Positions 33,454 to 47,173 of a stretch of DNA of 64,000 nucleotides are shown here, one piece after another (the stretch's first letter is position 1; the number at the start of each line of letters is the position of its first letter). This DNA is from CBDDBX01 sp965225955 (GTDB taxonomy: Bacteria; Acidobacteriota; Aminicenantia; UBA2199): contig CBDDBX010000001.1 of the NCBI GenBank assembly GCA_965225955.1, forward strand, positions 1-64,000, read 5' to 3'. The position numbers were made by a program, and so were the translations under genes. The notes under the pieces were generated by a model. It was not told the origin of the DNA. It searched no databases and was given only the letters and a program-made list of their open reading frames with translations.

Positions 33454-36438
33454 ATGAAGCAACGCAGTATAAAGAAAATACCGGTAATACTGGTTTTTCT
33501 ACTGCTATTCTGTTTCAACTCAGCCTCGCTGGCTGGAGTTGAGGTAGCAATTCCCGGTAATATTTATAAACTATCCCATTTTGTGGATTTTCAGACAACA
33601 GGTTCTGAAAAAGATTTTCTCTACCATTTTAATGAGATGCTGCTAAATGCAGAGTCACCTAATGGTAAGTTGATTAAGAATGGTTTCAGGCAGAAACTCT
33701 TCAGAATGTTTGATACTCATGAGAAGATAAAAAAAGCTATTACCGGTATTAATGGAAATGAGGATTTCCTGTCTGTCAGGATAAAAATTGATGCTCCCGA
33801 AGGGTTTCGGAATGTTAAGAAACTCCTGAATATTATAGGTCTTGATATTATTAAAGTTAAGAAGAACAGTAAATATATCATTACCCCTCAGGCAGGCCTG
33901 GAAGTTTCTGAGTATTATAAATTTCTGGGACTGACCTGTGATTCTGTAAGGAAGCAGATAGACAAAACAGGTTATTTTTACCTCATAATTAAAGAATCCC
34001 TTGTACCCGTAGATTCAGAAGTGTATAAAATATTGGAGAATATCGGTAAAGGAAAAAATTTCTTTGATAAGCTGATCAGTGATGAGAGGTTTTCACTTAT
34101 TCTTGGAGCCTGTCTGAATTTTTCAAATAATGAACTAAAATACCTTCAGGATGTCTGTGGGAAAGATTTCTTCAAAAAAGTTTATAGGTCAGGGGAAATG
34201 GCTATGGGACTTTATGTTCTGTCACCCGTGATCAGAGTTATTGATGGTAACCTTTTGTTACCTGGTGGAGAGGATGCACGGGCTTTTTGGGTTACCATGA
34301 TTGGGGCACCGGTTAAAAGTGCTGCGTTTATCAAAGAACTGACTACCGGTGCTGATGGACGTTTCAACTTCTTTTTCAGAACAACATTTTTTATGCCTGA
34401 TAAGAAATTCAGTGCTCTGTGCCTTAAGTATTCAGGAGTCAAATTCAAAGAAATACTGGTTTCAGTTAATCTGAAAAAAACATCTAAAATTGCTGTTGAC
34501 AGATTTCCTGCATTCAGAGATTTCAATTTCTTCAGTCTGCTAAGTATTCTGGTTGAAAAGGACGGAGAAATACTCTTTCCTTCAGGTGTGAAACTCTGGT
34601 ATAGAAGTGTAGCTGGAAAAAGTATGAAGTTGGGAGCTTATCTGGATAATTACCTGATGCTGCTTGAGTTTCTGGCAGAAAATAATGACAAAGGAAGATA
34701 TGAAAATTCCAGGTTAAAGACTTTTGTAACTGTTTATAGTAAATTTATTGAGAGACAGGAGCTGTTAACCCCGCAGGTTGTTAGAGCGATGTTCTACAGG
34801 TACTCTGAAGCATCTATCTTAATTGATTATATTGAGAAGCTCCGTATAAGAAAACCAGAAACTGTTATGCAACTGTTTAAATGGTATGACAAACTCATGC
34901 AACTTGGAGGAAGTGACAGAGAGCTTTTTACAGCTCTGTTTCAATCTGTTTTTGAGATAGTCTCTTTCAGAAGTACAAACAGTAAGGAGCATATGGATTA
35001 TGATAAGCTGGTTAGTGAGATTATAGCTATCCCTTTTAATCGGGAACAATTTGCTGCTAATTTTATAAACCTGATAAATCTCTTTTTCACTGATCTGAAT
35101 AGAGGTAATCCCAATGTTACTTTTGTAAATATGATTTGCGCTGAAATTCCTTCAAGGATACTGACTTTTGAAGGGCAGAAGTTTCTTTTTGATATGAAAG
35201 GAGGATTTGTAAAAGAGATAAACCGTATCCTGAGATCCCAGGAGTTATGCACTATGTCCCAACTCCTTAAATTATCTGAATTGCTGACTAAATGTGAGCA
35301 ATCTTCAAATACCAGAGAAGCTACAAATATTTGCAGGAAAATAGCTGTACTTATAGATGATTTCCCCGATCCCGGAATTGCAGATTCTGCTCCCGGAAGA
35401 ATTAAAAAAAGAGTCAGACAGGTAGGGCAGCGTGGTATTATGCATTCTGTAAGTAAAATGGAAAAATACGCAGTCGCAAAAGAAGATAGAGGGAAACTGA
35501 TCGAAGTCATAAGAGATGTCAGGGAAAATTATCTTTTAAATCAACTCAGAGATTATCTTCTTGGTGTAGTTTATGCGATAAATGCCAAAGACAGCAGGTT
35601 GAAACCTTTTATTAATCCTAATCTTGTCCGTTTGCACGACTTTGGCTTTACCAGTTCAGGTACTCCATGGAATCGTTCTGAAATTTTATGGGAACGGGAT
35701 GATCTGAGCTGTTTTTATATTGCCGGAGGCCTCTCCAAACTTAACCTTCTGTTTGCAGAGTGTCTTAAGGATAAGCTTTTCAGTCTCAGACTAATCTACG
35801 ATTCTGCTCAGATAACTTCGGTACTAAACAATATATTATGGTACTACCGTTCAGGTCATATTCCTGGTAAAGGTTCAGCTGTTGTCAGAAAAATAGAGAG
35901 AGGACTTGATATACTTGAAAAAGGGAGAGAGGATGCCCGGGCTGGCCGGAATGTTCTGATCAGTTTAACAAAGATTGCAACAGGTAACCACTATAGAAGG
36001 GTTCATGAATACTTCAACCTGAAGAGTGATGATACTTCGCTTAATCTTTCTGAACTCTATTATCTTGGAGCAGCAGGTGAGAAAAGCAGAAGCTTTGAGG
36101 CATTGGGTATCAATACTTTTGGAACACTGCTTCCACTGAAGAAGCGTTTTCTGCCTCTCGAACTGGCTCGTTTCAGAAAAGCAGGCTGGAGTCTCGGGGA
36201 ATTCATCGATGAATTACAGTTAAAGGTTCTCTACTCTTTCAGTGGAACAGGTATAAGTGAGATGCTTGCAGGAGAAATAGCTTACAGGTATCTTGGAGGA
36301 TACTGCCGGAGATACTTCCGTCAGAATTACAAAGGAGATTACTTTAATACAATAGCTGTATTTGATATTTTTAATAAAGCTATTATGAAAAATATTGTGC
36401 AACTTATGAAGAGAGATGGAGGTTTAAGACTCTTATGA
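33454..36438 (+). CDS. Large exported protein of unknown function, 994 aa
   Basis: Signal peptide MKQRSIKKIPVILVFLLLFC continuing to ASLAG, then a long, mainly helical protein with no TM segment. I recognise no catalytic motif. A notable stretch near residue 265 is LLLPGGEDARAFWVTMIGAP, followed by FIKELTTGADGRFNFFFRTT. The next gene overlaps by ATGA, so it is translated together with the VWA protein. Low cysteine content, many Lys/Arg. It could be a scaffold, a protein substrate of the CHAT protease, or an enzyme of an undescribed family. Its position between a TPR and a VWA protein suggests one complex. Confidence 0.65.
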   Translation: MKQRSIKKIPVILVFLLLFCFNSASLAGVEVAIPGNIYKLSHFVDFQTTGSEKDFLYHFNEMLLNAESPNGKLIKNGFRQKLFRMFDTHEKIKKAITGINGNEDFLSVRIKIDAPEGFRNVKKLLNIIGLDIIKVKKNSKYIITPQAGLEVSEYYKFLGLTCDSVRKQIDKTGYFYLIIKESLVPVDSEVYKILENIGKGKNFFDKLISDERFSLILGACLNFSNNELKYLQDVCGKDFFKKVYRSGEMAMGLYVLSPVIRVIDGNLLLPGGEDARAFWVTMIGAPVKSAAFIKELTTGADGRFNFFFRTTFFMPDKKFSALCLKYSGVKFKEILVSVNLKKTSKIAVDRFPAFRDFNFFSLLSILVEKDGEILFPSGVKLWYRSVAGKSMKLGAYLDNYLMLLEFLAENNDKGRYENSRLKTFVTVYSKFIERQELLTPQVVRAMFYRYSEASILIDYIEKLRIRKPETVMQLFKWYDKLMQLGGSDRELFTALFQSVFEIVSFRSTNSKEHMDYDKLVSEIIAIPFNREQFAANFINLINLFFTDLNRGNPNVTFVNMICAEIPSRILTFEGQKFLFDMKGGFVKEINRILRSQELCTMSQLLKLSELLTKCEQSSNTREATNICRKIAVLIDDFPDPGIADSAPGRIKKRVRQVGQRGIMHSVSKMEKYAVAKEDRGKLIEVIRDVRENYLLNQLRDYLLGVVYAINAKDSRLKPFINPNLVRLHDFGFTSSGTPWNRSEILWERDDLSCFYIAGGLSKLNLLFAECLKDKLFSLRLIYDSAQITSVLNNILWYYRSGHIPGKGSAVVRKIERGLDILEKGREDARAGRNVLISLTKIATGNHYRRVHEYFNLKSDDTSLNLSELYYLGAAGEKSRSFEALGINTFGTLLPLKKRFLPLELARFRKAGWSLGEFIDELQLKVLYSFSGTGISEMLAGEIAYRYLGGYCRRYFRQNYKGDYFNTIAVFDIFNKAIMKNIVQLMKRDGGLRLL

Positions 36439-37580
36439 GGAATTTTCTGATTACTTGTCTTCTTATGCTGATAGTTATGCCTCTGGCAGGTGAATCATTT
36501 ATCAAAATCCACTATCCTGAAGACGATAGAGTATGGGTAGGAGAGAAGACGATTCATTTTGAAATAAAAGGCTCAAAGGAAGAGAGGATATTAAGTGCTG
36601 AGGTCTTTATAGATGGCAAGCTTGTACGGGAGTTCAGGAGGCCCCCTTATAAATTTACATACGACTTCGGGAAACAGCCTTACAATAGAAAACTGAAAGT
36701 AGTTTATAGAGAGAATGGAAACATTGTAGCCCAGAAGATGATTCAATCCTACTTTTTTGAAAACAGCCACAATGTGGATGTTGTAGAGATGGTTGTACCT
36801 GTTGCGTTAACCGATCGCAGTGGCAGATATCTTAATTCAGTCAGAAGAGAGCATTTCGAGCTTCTCGTTGATGGTAAACCACAGGATATTACTTTCTTCA
36901 GTAAAAAAGGTGATATAAAAACAAGAATAGTGATGCTGATAGATATCAGTTCGTCTATGAAAGATAAAATTGGTACAGTGAAAGAAGCAGCAAAGGATTT
37001 TCTCAGAACAATGCTTTCAAAAGATAATAAAGGTATCGTTATACTCTTTAATCATGAAGTGTTTGAAGATACAGAATTTACTGCTGATGTAAAAAAACTT
37101 GTAAACTCTATTTCCCTCGCTTACCCTTTTGGTGCTACTGCTCTTTATGATGCTGTTGATCACTGCATGAAGCTTGTAAAGAATAGTGCCGGTAGAAATA
37201 TTCTTGTTCTCTTTTCAGATGGAGAAGATAACAGTTCGTATCTGGACCCTTATACTCTTCTGAAAAAGATTGAGCAATCCAACTTTTCTATCTACTCTAT
37301 CGGAAGAAAAGATAAATTTGCTGTAGACAATAAGCATCAGAGAATTCTTGAAAGTCTTTCCGGAACTTCAGGTGGAGTAACTTTTTTCATTGATAGTCTG
37401 GATGAACTTGACAGGGTTTATAAAGAGATAAAAGTAGATATTGATGCGAAGTTTATTCTTCAGTTTAATCTTGGTAAAATACCTAAAAAGAACAAATTCA
37501 GGAAAATAGAGGTTAGAATTAAGAGGTCAGGGCTAGCTCAAAAAGTGAAAATAAGGACTATAAGGGGATTCTATCACTAA
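36435..37580 (+). CDS. Exported VWA-domain protein (VWFA-related, acidobacterial type)
   Basis: 381 aa, overlapping the previous stop by ATGA. Signal peptide MRNFLITCLLMLIVMPLAG; residues about 25-110 an Ig-like domain; then VPVALTDRSGRYLNSVRREH and ELLVDGKPQDITFF, the linker that precedes VWA in the acidobacterial VWFA-related family. The VWA domain (about 165-340) keeps the MIDAS: DISSS, Thr in GATALYDA and Asp in LFSDGEDN. It should bind a divalent cation and a protein partner in the periplasm. VWA plus TPR proteins commonly form complexes. Partner unknown; the 994-aa protein is the obvious candidate. Confidence 0.8.
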   Translation: MRNFLITCLLMLIVMPLAGESFIKIHYPEDDRVWVGEKTIHFEIKGSKEERILSAEVFIDGKLVREFRRPPYKFTYDFGKQPYNRKLKVVYRENGNIVAQKMIQSYFFENSHNVDVVEMVVPVALTDRSGRYLNSVRREHFELLVDGKPQDITFFSKKGDIKTRIVMLIDISSSMKDKIGTVKEAAKDFLRTMLSKDNKGIVILFNHEVFEDTEFTADVKKLVNSISLAYPFGATALYDAVDHCMKLVKNSAGRNILVLFSDGEDNSSYLDPYTLLKKIEQSNFSIYSIGRKDKFAVDNKHQRILESLSGTSGGVTFFIDSLDELDRVYKEIKVDIDAKFILQFNLGKIPKKNKFRKIEVRIKRSGLAQKVKIRTIRGFYH

Positions 37581-37652
37581 GATATAGCTTGTCACAACAG
37601 AAGTTTGAAAATAAAACTGTACTTTTATAGAATATTTGTGCAGGAGGTTGTG

Positions 37653-38405
37653 ATGAGGTTTAAAAGTATTTTACTGGTGCTGATTTTTTTTGCTATTTCA
37701 CTTGGAGCTGTTCCACCGGAAAAGAAAACAATAGTCAATATTGAGAAAATCAAGAAAGCGGGACAACTCTATGAGCGCGGGATGGTGGAGTACAGAAAAA
37801 AACAGTTCGAAAAGGCTTCTGAAATGTTCAGGAAATCTATCGGGAAGTGCAGGGAGTTTTCAGATTCCTGGTATATGATGGCTAAACTCAATTATAGAGA
37901 TAAAAGGTATAACGCAGCATATAGCAGTATAAATAAAGCTATCAGATACTTTCCGATTATAAACCGTGGACTGGTTTCAGCAAAAGCTGAAGAGATTGTA
38001 GCCTTGAAATTAAGACAGAAAAGAGTTGAGAACATTCTGGATGCAGAGAACAGAAGAATGAACTGCAGATCAAGAAAAGATGAAATTCAGGGATATGAGA
38101 TAGAACTTTCACAGATTAAAGACAGAATAAGAAGTCTGGGGGGAGTAAATTCTGAGGCGGGGCTTCCGGCAGATTACTCCTTTTTTGCTGGTAATATCTG
38201 TTTGAAACTGGGAAAAAGTAAGCAGGCATATAATATGTATTGCCAATCTCTTGAGAGTAATCCTGAATATGAACCTGCCTGGACCAATCTACTCGTGCTG
38301 CTTCTGTCTGGTAAAAACCATGAAGCTGCCAGAAGTAAACTTAAAGAAGCAGAGAAACTAGGTGTCAAAATAAACAGAGAACTTAGAAAAAAGATAGTGC
38401 TATGA
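37653..38405 (+). CDS. Exported TPR protein 2
   Basis: 250 aa; ATG at 37653 follows AGGAGGTTGTG, preferred to ATG at 37605. Signal peptide MRFKSILLVLIFFAISLGAV. TPRs: LYERGMVEYRKKQFEKASEM, SWYMMAKLNYRDKRYNAAYS, then a basic linker, then FFAGNICLKLGKSKQAYNMY and PAWTNLLVLL. It ends AEKLGVKINRELRKK like its two paralogs. The stop overlaps the next start (ATGA). Probable periplasmic scaffold of the CHAT/VWA locus. Confidence 0.75.
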   Translation: MRFKSILLVLIFFAISLGAVPPEKKTIVNIEKIKKAGQLYERGMVEYRKKQFEKASEMFRKSIGKCREFSDSWYMMAKLNYRDKRYNAAYSSINKAIRYFPIINRGLVSAKAEEIVALKLRQKRVENILDAENRRMNCRSRKDEIQGYEIELSQIKDRIRSLGGVNSEAGLPADYSFFAGNICLKLGKSKQAYNMYCQSLESNPEYEPAWTNLLVLLLSGKNHEAARSKLKEAEKLGVKINRELRKKIVL

Positions 38406-39178
38406 GGATTACAATGATAATCAGATTTATAGCTACTATTTTCGTATTAATAGTTCCGGTAGTCAGTCTGTTCAGTATAGAACAACTATCTGTAAAGCAT
38501 GAAAAGGCTTTTGCCGGAGCAGTTGTGTCAACTGAGAACGGGAAGAAGTATTTTGAAAAGAGAGAACTGGAAAAAGCAGAAAAGTGCTTTCGGAAAGCAA
38601 TCAGAAAATTTCCCTATATGCATGAAGCTTACTACTATATATCTAAAATACATTATATAGGCAGACGCTATCATTCAGCTCTCAGGAATATTGATAAAGC
38701 AGTTGGAACTTTTGAGAAACTTTTTGTCTATACCGGGCAAAGAGATAAAGAGATGATTATGAAGCTCAAAAGCAGATACAGAAATATTAAGGAAGCAGAA
38801 AAAGAGATACCTGACAATGTATATGGATGCAAAAGAAATGCTTATGCCAGTGCTAAAGCCGGAATGCAGAAAAATCTTGAAGCAATTGATGCCAGAATCA
38901 GAAAACTAAGTGAAGGCTCATTGAATAAAGAAACAGTTGCATATTATCTTTTTCAGAAAGGAAATGTACTGGTTAAGCTTAATAAAGTAGTGGAAGCAGT
39001 GAAACTTTACAGAGAGGCGATTGAACAGAAAAGTGATCTTAAAGATGCCTGGACCAATCTGATTGTTATTACGATGTCAAAAGAGGGCAGGAAGAAAGGT
39101 TACAAAATTCTTGAACAGGCAGAAGCTGCTGGTGTGGAAATTGATAAAAGACTGAAAGAGGAATTACTTAAAGAATAA
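38402..39178 (+). CDS. Exported TPR protein 3
   Basis: 258 aa, starts within the stop of the previous gene (ATGA). Signal peptide about 1-26 (MIIRFIATIFVLIVPVVSLF). TPRs: YFEKRELEKAEKCFRKAIRK, AYYYISKIHYIGRRYHSALR, then linker, YLFQKGNVLVKLNKVVEAVK and AWTNLIVI; end AEAAGVEIDKRLKEE. Third paralog of the set with 32667 and 37653, and the last gene of the operon. A weak hairpin (about 39217-39247) precedes the rRNA promoter, with no clean terminator. Confidence 0.75.
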   Translation: MRITMIIRFIATIFVLIVPVVSLFSIEQLSVKHEKAFAGAVVSTENGKKYFEKRELEKAEKCFRKAIRKFPYMHEAYYYISKIHYIGRRYHSALRNIDKAVGTFEKLFVYTGQRDKEMIMKLKSRYRNIKEAEKEIPDNVYGCKRNAYASAKAGMQKNLEAIDARIRKLSEGSLNKETVAYYLFQKGNVLVKLNKVVEAVKLYREAIEQKSDLKDAWTNLIVITMSKEGRKKGYKILEQAEAAGVEIDKRLKEELLKE

Positions 39179-39276
39179 TTTCAGTAGAAAAATTTATACA
39201 GTATTTTTTTAAATCTTTGAAAGGCCTTTGTTAAGAGGCTTTTCAGAAAAAATTTAAAAAAAATTGATTTTAGGGG

Positions 39277-39304
39277 TTGCGCAAATTAGAGAAGCGTGTA
39301 TAAT
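39277..39304 (+). promoter_or_regulatory. rRNA operon promoter
   Basis: TTGCGC, 16 bases, TATAAT. The 330-base leader after it contains GATCTTTGAAA (39432-39442), similar to the boxA antitermination element and to GTTCTTTGAC before 23S (41504-41513), and a UUCG hairpin AGGAC-TTCG-GTCCT at 39612-39625 just before 16S. Nothing else in 39179-39634 looks like a gene. Confidence 0.7.
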
Positions 39305-39634
39305 AGACCCTGTTCCCACTGAGGTCAACGACGATCTCGAAGCGACCCACCAAGAAAGGCTGTAAGGCATTAAGAAGGTGCGTCTCAGAAATTGGGAGCG
39401 ATTTTTTTTTCATAGCCGGTGGCTGTGATAAGGATCTTTGAAATCTGAATAGAGCGAATGTTTGAACAGAACCAACGGGTTGTTCTTCGGAGCAATCGAG
39501 TTATCTTTATGATAAACGAATAAGTTGGTTTTGATTTATGCCAAACAATCAAATGTAAAAATAAATCAATTCTTTTAATAAATTATAGGTAAAACCTTTA
39601 GTTTGATTTTTAGGACTTCGGTCCTTTAAATATT

Positions 39635-41194
<1,560 letters not shown>

Positions 41195-41270
41195 TAAAGA
41201 GATTAGCGTTTTGTGAGCGATCAAGAAAATGATCCGCATTTGCTCTATTTAGATTTGAATGATTCATATT

Positions 41271-41347
<77 letters not shown>

Positions 41348-41389
41348 TGTATCGGGTGCTCTGCATAGTTGCTATGTAGGTGTATGTAT

Positions 41390-41462
41390 GGGGAATTAGC
41401 TCAGCTGGGAGAGCGTCTGGTTTGCATCCAGAAGGTCGCAGGTTCGAGCCCTGTATTCTCCA
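41390..41462 (+). tRNA. tRNA-Ala (TGC)
   Basis: Acceptor GGGGAAT pairs with ATTCTCC (one G-T), anticodon TGC in TTTGCAT, T loop TTCGAGC. The 3' CCA is not encoded (AGATG follows), unlike the neighbouring tRNA-Ile. Confidence 0.97.
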
Positions 41463-41573
41463 GATGATTCAAATTTTGTAATTAAGATATATATTACATA
41501 AATAGTTCTTTGACTTTTTTATTGAAATTGTTGTATTAGATTTGCTGGATAAGTAAGGTAAATTAAACTTATT

Positions 41574-44526
<2,953 letters not shown>

Positions 44527-44626
44527 ATAAAGTTTAAACTGCTTTACTCCAGCAGATCTAATTCGACAATTTCAATGAAAAGTTTGACATAAATAGTTAA
44601 TAATTTTTTTAATCAGCAATATTATC

Positions 44627-44742
44627 GCCGATAGCCATAATGAAGGGGCCACACCCGGTTACATACCGAACCCGGAAGTTAAGATCTTCAATGCCGATGA
44701 TACTGCCCTGGTGACGGGGTGGGAAAGTAGGTAGCTATCGGC
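44627..44742 (+). rRNA. rrf: 5S ribosomal RNA
   Basis: 116 bases with terminal stem GCCGATAGC / GCTATCGGC and CCGAACCCGGAAGTTAAG in loop B/C. Followed directly by eight T. Confidence 0.95.
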
Positions 44743-44750
44743 TTTTTTTT
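44733..44750 (+). terminator. End of the rRNA operon (T tract after 5S)
   Basis: Eight T follow the closing strand of the 5S stem, which can act as a rho-independent terminator. Confidence 0.6.
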
Positions 44751-45531
44751 TACTCAAAAAGTAACATATATTAATAGGGTTTCATCTTAAGATACACAAA
44801 AAATCCTTCGACAAGCTGAGAACAGGCCCGGAATATACACGGACAGACACAGACGAACACCCTTCGGCAAACTCAGGGTTAAAAGGGACAAACACAGGTG
44901 ATTTAAATCTTTAAAACCACCATATATGCAATCAGGTAGAAAGAGACCCTGCATCACTCAGCTACGCAATTAAATTGCATTCAGATGAGCCTTATCACAG
45001 CAACATACACATAGTACCAAAATAATGTATTTTATATCATAAGTCTGTGTTTTTGCCCGTGTTTGTCCTTGTGGGTCAGTGTAGGTCTGTGATTGTCGGT
45101 AACGACTAATTGCGAAGATGGGAGCAGGCGAGGAACGCAGCTTGTCACTTTGTGAATATCTTGTATGCTCCCGTTTGTCCGTTTGTTCACCTGATATATA
45201 TAAAGTCACCTGCAGGGATGTCTCATTGTGTCCTTCCATTGTTTATTTTCAAGACCATCTTAACAATTAAACGGTAGCATACTCCTCCACGGCTAAAACC
45301 TTGTTGTCGATGCTACCCTACAAACTGTGTTTCTTTCACTGAGAAGGATTAACGCAAAAACATCTATATCTGACAATTGAAGATTCATGTGCACCATAAT
45401 TTGTATTTAAATGGCACTTTTATTGAATTTTTATGTATGGTTTGTGATTTAAAATAAATTGATTCTTCGATTCAAGTATCTGGAATTGTGTTCTGCTTAA
45501 ATACTCCTTTATATAGAAGTTTATAGGGGAG
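44751..45531. repeat. Repeat-rich intergenic region, no gene recognised
   Basis: CCTTCGACAAGCTGAG (44805-44820) and CCTTCGGCAAACTCAGG (44861-44877) are degenerate direct repeats of a widespread intergenic motif. CACGGACAGACACAGACGAA (44839-44858) is answered by an inverted relative GTGTTTGTCCTTGTGGGTCA (45058-45077). GGTAGCAT (45273) and ATGCTACC (45310) form a further inverted repeat. Frames here have no ribosome sites. Confidence 0.55.
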
Positions 45532-45696
45532 ATGGTTTTGCTGTTTAAAGTGTGTATGTGTTCTCTTGTGTTAATTTTATTTCCACTTATGAGTAAAGGT
45601 TTCGTATTACTTATTTCAGAGGAGCTGAAATATTCAGGTCTGGCTGTTTTTGAGGTTACAGTAAGGCGGAACTTTAAAGCATGGAGGAAATTTTGA
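45532..45696 (+). CDS. Possible small protein, 54 aa, coupled to next gene
   Basis: ATG after GGGGAG opens MVLLFKVCMCSLVLILFPLM, a hydrophobic segment, and ends EVTVRRNFKAWRKF. Its TGA overlaps the TTG proposed as start of the GH99-like gene (TTGA). It could be a leader peptide, a tiny membrane protein or chance. Little supports it beyond start, ribosome site and coupling. Confidence 0.3.
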   Translation: MVLLFKVCMCSLVLILFPLMSKGFVLLISEELKYSGLAVFEVTVRRNFKAWRKF

Positions 45697-47033
45697 AACC
45701 TATTCTGTTTGGGATAATACTGGTTCTAATATTGAGTGGATGTAAGATGGAGAAACCTGAAAAAGTAGAGAAAGAGGAAGAGCATAAGCTTGATATAGCA
45801 GATGTTAAAGTTAATATGAAAACTCAAGTCTGGTATGCGACCCCGAATGATGAACGCTTTATACCTTTTAGTACACCCAATGGCGTCAGAATAAAAGACT
45901 ATTCGCACTGGAGTAGAAATGGAAATGAACCATGTGAAGGAAATGTTGGGGTGGAGTTTCTTTTTCTACCAGAAATGTATGAAGCTAATGGAGCACAACT
46001 GGAAGAGTTGTCAGAATACAGGAACCTTGATGGAAGTCCGGTAAAGATCTTCAGTAGTCTTGACCCTGCAGTAATCAGAACAGATCTCAGAAATATGGTG
46101 GCAGCTGGAATCGGGACAGTTTCTGTCCAGATTTTTCTTACCGGTACAATTAACAATATGGAAAGGAACTATGCCTTAATCAGAATGTATCTGAAATATG
46201 CAAATGAGTATAAACTCAAGTTCAGAGTGGAGATAGATATCACAGGAGTCATAGAATCTGAATTAACAGAGAGATTGAAGGAGTTCTGGATTGAATTGAA
46301 CAGGAGAATCGATATTCATGAAAGCTTTTGGGAAAAGATCAATGGTAAACCTTCTCTTGCAATATGGGGATTGGGGTTCATAAACAGACCTGGAACAGTA
46401 TGGGAGGCGATAGATATTATAAAGTGGTTTAAAACCGGTGAGAAAAATCCGGTAAAAGTCTATCTTGAAGGAGGGGTTCCTTTTTACTGGCATACTGGCA
46501 GCGGGGATAGTAAAAGTAATTTTATACATGCATTCGTTCTTTTTGACTGTGTCTCTCCATGGAGTATAGGACGATTTGATTATGAAAACTTTGATAGTGT
46601 CAAATTTACTATAAAGGAGCATATTGAAGTTTGTCGCAAACACAACATCTCTTACAGACCGGTTCTTTGGCCTGGTTTTTCGTGGCATAATCTGATGTCC
46701 AGAAAAAGTGCAGTAACCTGGCTGGCTATAGATAATACACAGCCTTATCTTATTCCAAGACTTAAAGGAGAATTCTTATGGAAACAGTTCCGGTTTTATA
46801 AAGAGCTGGGGCTTAGTGATCTATCTTATGCTATGTGGAATGAAGATGATGAGGGAACAGCATTTTTTTCTCATCAGGTTGATCCTCACAAATTACCATC
46901 GGGAATGCTTATTCCTGATAAAGGTGCTACGTCACCGGATTTTTATATAAGACTTATAACTGAGATAAACAGGAAGTATCTGCTGGAAGATTATAAAACT
47001 CTGCCAGAAACCGTTCCAATACCATTGAAATAA
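45693..47033 (+). CDS. Lipoprotein, glycoside hydrolase family 99-like
   Basis: 446 aa from TTG at 45693 with GGAGG 5 bases upstream; ATG at 45681 has no ribosome site. Signal with lipobox LILSGC puts the protein on a membrane. The body resembles bacterial GH99/GH71-like (endo-mannanase or xylosidase/arabinosidase-like) proteins: VQIFLTGTINNMERNYALIR, FWEKINGKPSLAIWGLGF, YRPVLWPGFSWHNLM and, near the end, AMWNEDDEGTAFF, the usual closing motif of the family. It probably cleaves mannose-type glycans outside the cell. No transporter or regulator for sugar use is adjacent. Exact specificity is not claimed. Confidence 0.65.
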   Translation: MKPILFGIILVLILSGCKMEKPEKVEKEEEHKLDIADVKVNMKTQVWYATPNDERFIPFSTPNGVRIKDYSHWSRNGNEPCEGNVGVEFLFLPEMYEANGAQLEELSEYRNLDGSPVKIFSSLDPAVIRTDLRNMVAAGIGTVSVQIFLTGTINNMERNYALIRMYLKYANEYKLKFRVEIDITGVIESELTERLKEFWIELNRRIDIHESFWEKINGKPSLAIWGLGFINRPGTVWEAIDIIKWFKTGEKNPVKVYLEGGVPFYWHTGSGDSKSNFIHAFVLFDCVSPWSIGRFDYENFDSVKFTIKEHIEVCRKHNISYRPVLWPGFSWHNLMSRKSAVTWLAIDNTQPYLIPRLKGEFLWKQFRFYKELGLSDLSYAMWNEDDEGTAFFSHQVDPHKLPSGMLIPDKGATSPDFYIRLITEINRKYLLEDYKTLPETVPIPLK

Positions 47034-47111
47034 ATGATTTACTATATTGTTCTTCACTGAGTTACATAACTAATTAATAAATCAGACTATAATTCGGATT
47101 ATTGAATCAGG

Positions 47112-47134
47112 CTCCTGCTTTATAATAGCAGGAG
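47112..47134. terminator. Hairpin between convergent genes
   Basis: CTCCTGCT-TTATAAT-AGCAGGAG, perfect 8-bp stem without a T tract, between the GH99-like and DUF2225 genes. Confidence 0.45.
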
Positions 47135-47173
47135 TGCGATGCTGAGGTTTAGTTACAGGAAAAAGCATACAGT

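Noticed and set aside
39360..39412. Terminator-like hairpin in the rRNA leader before eight or nine T
   Set aside because: The stem is bulged with G-T pairs and the order is unclear; rRNA leaders often have such structures, so I did not call an attenuator.
44970..45239. 89-codon minus-strand frame after the rRNA operon
   Set aside because: Low-complexity translation over an inverted AC/GT-rich repeat; no ribosome site.
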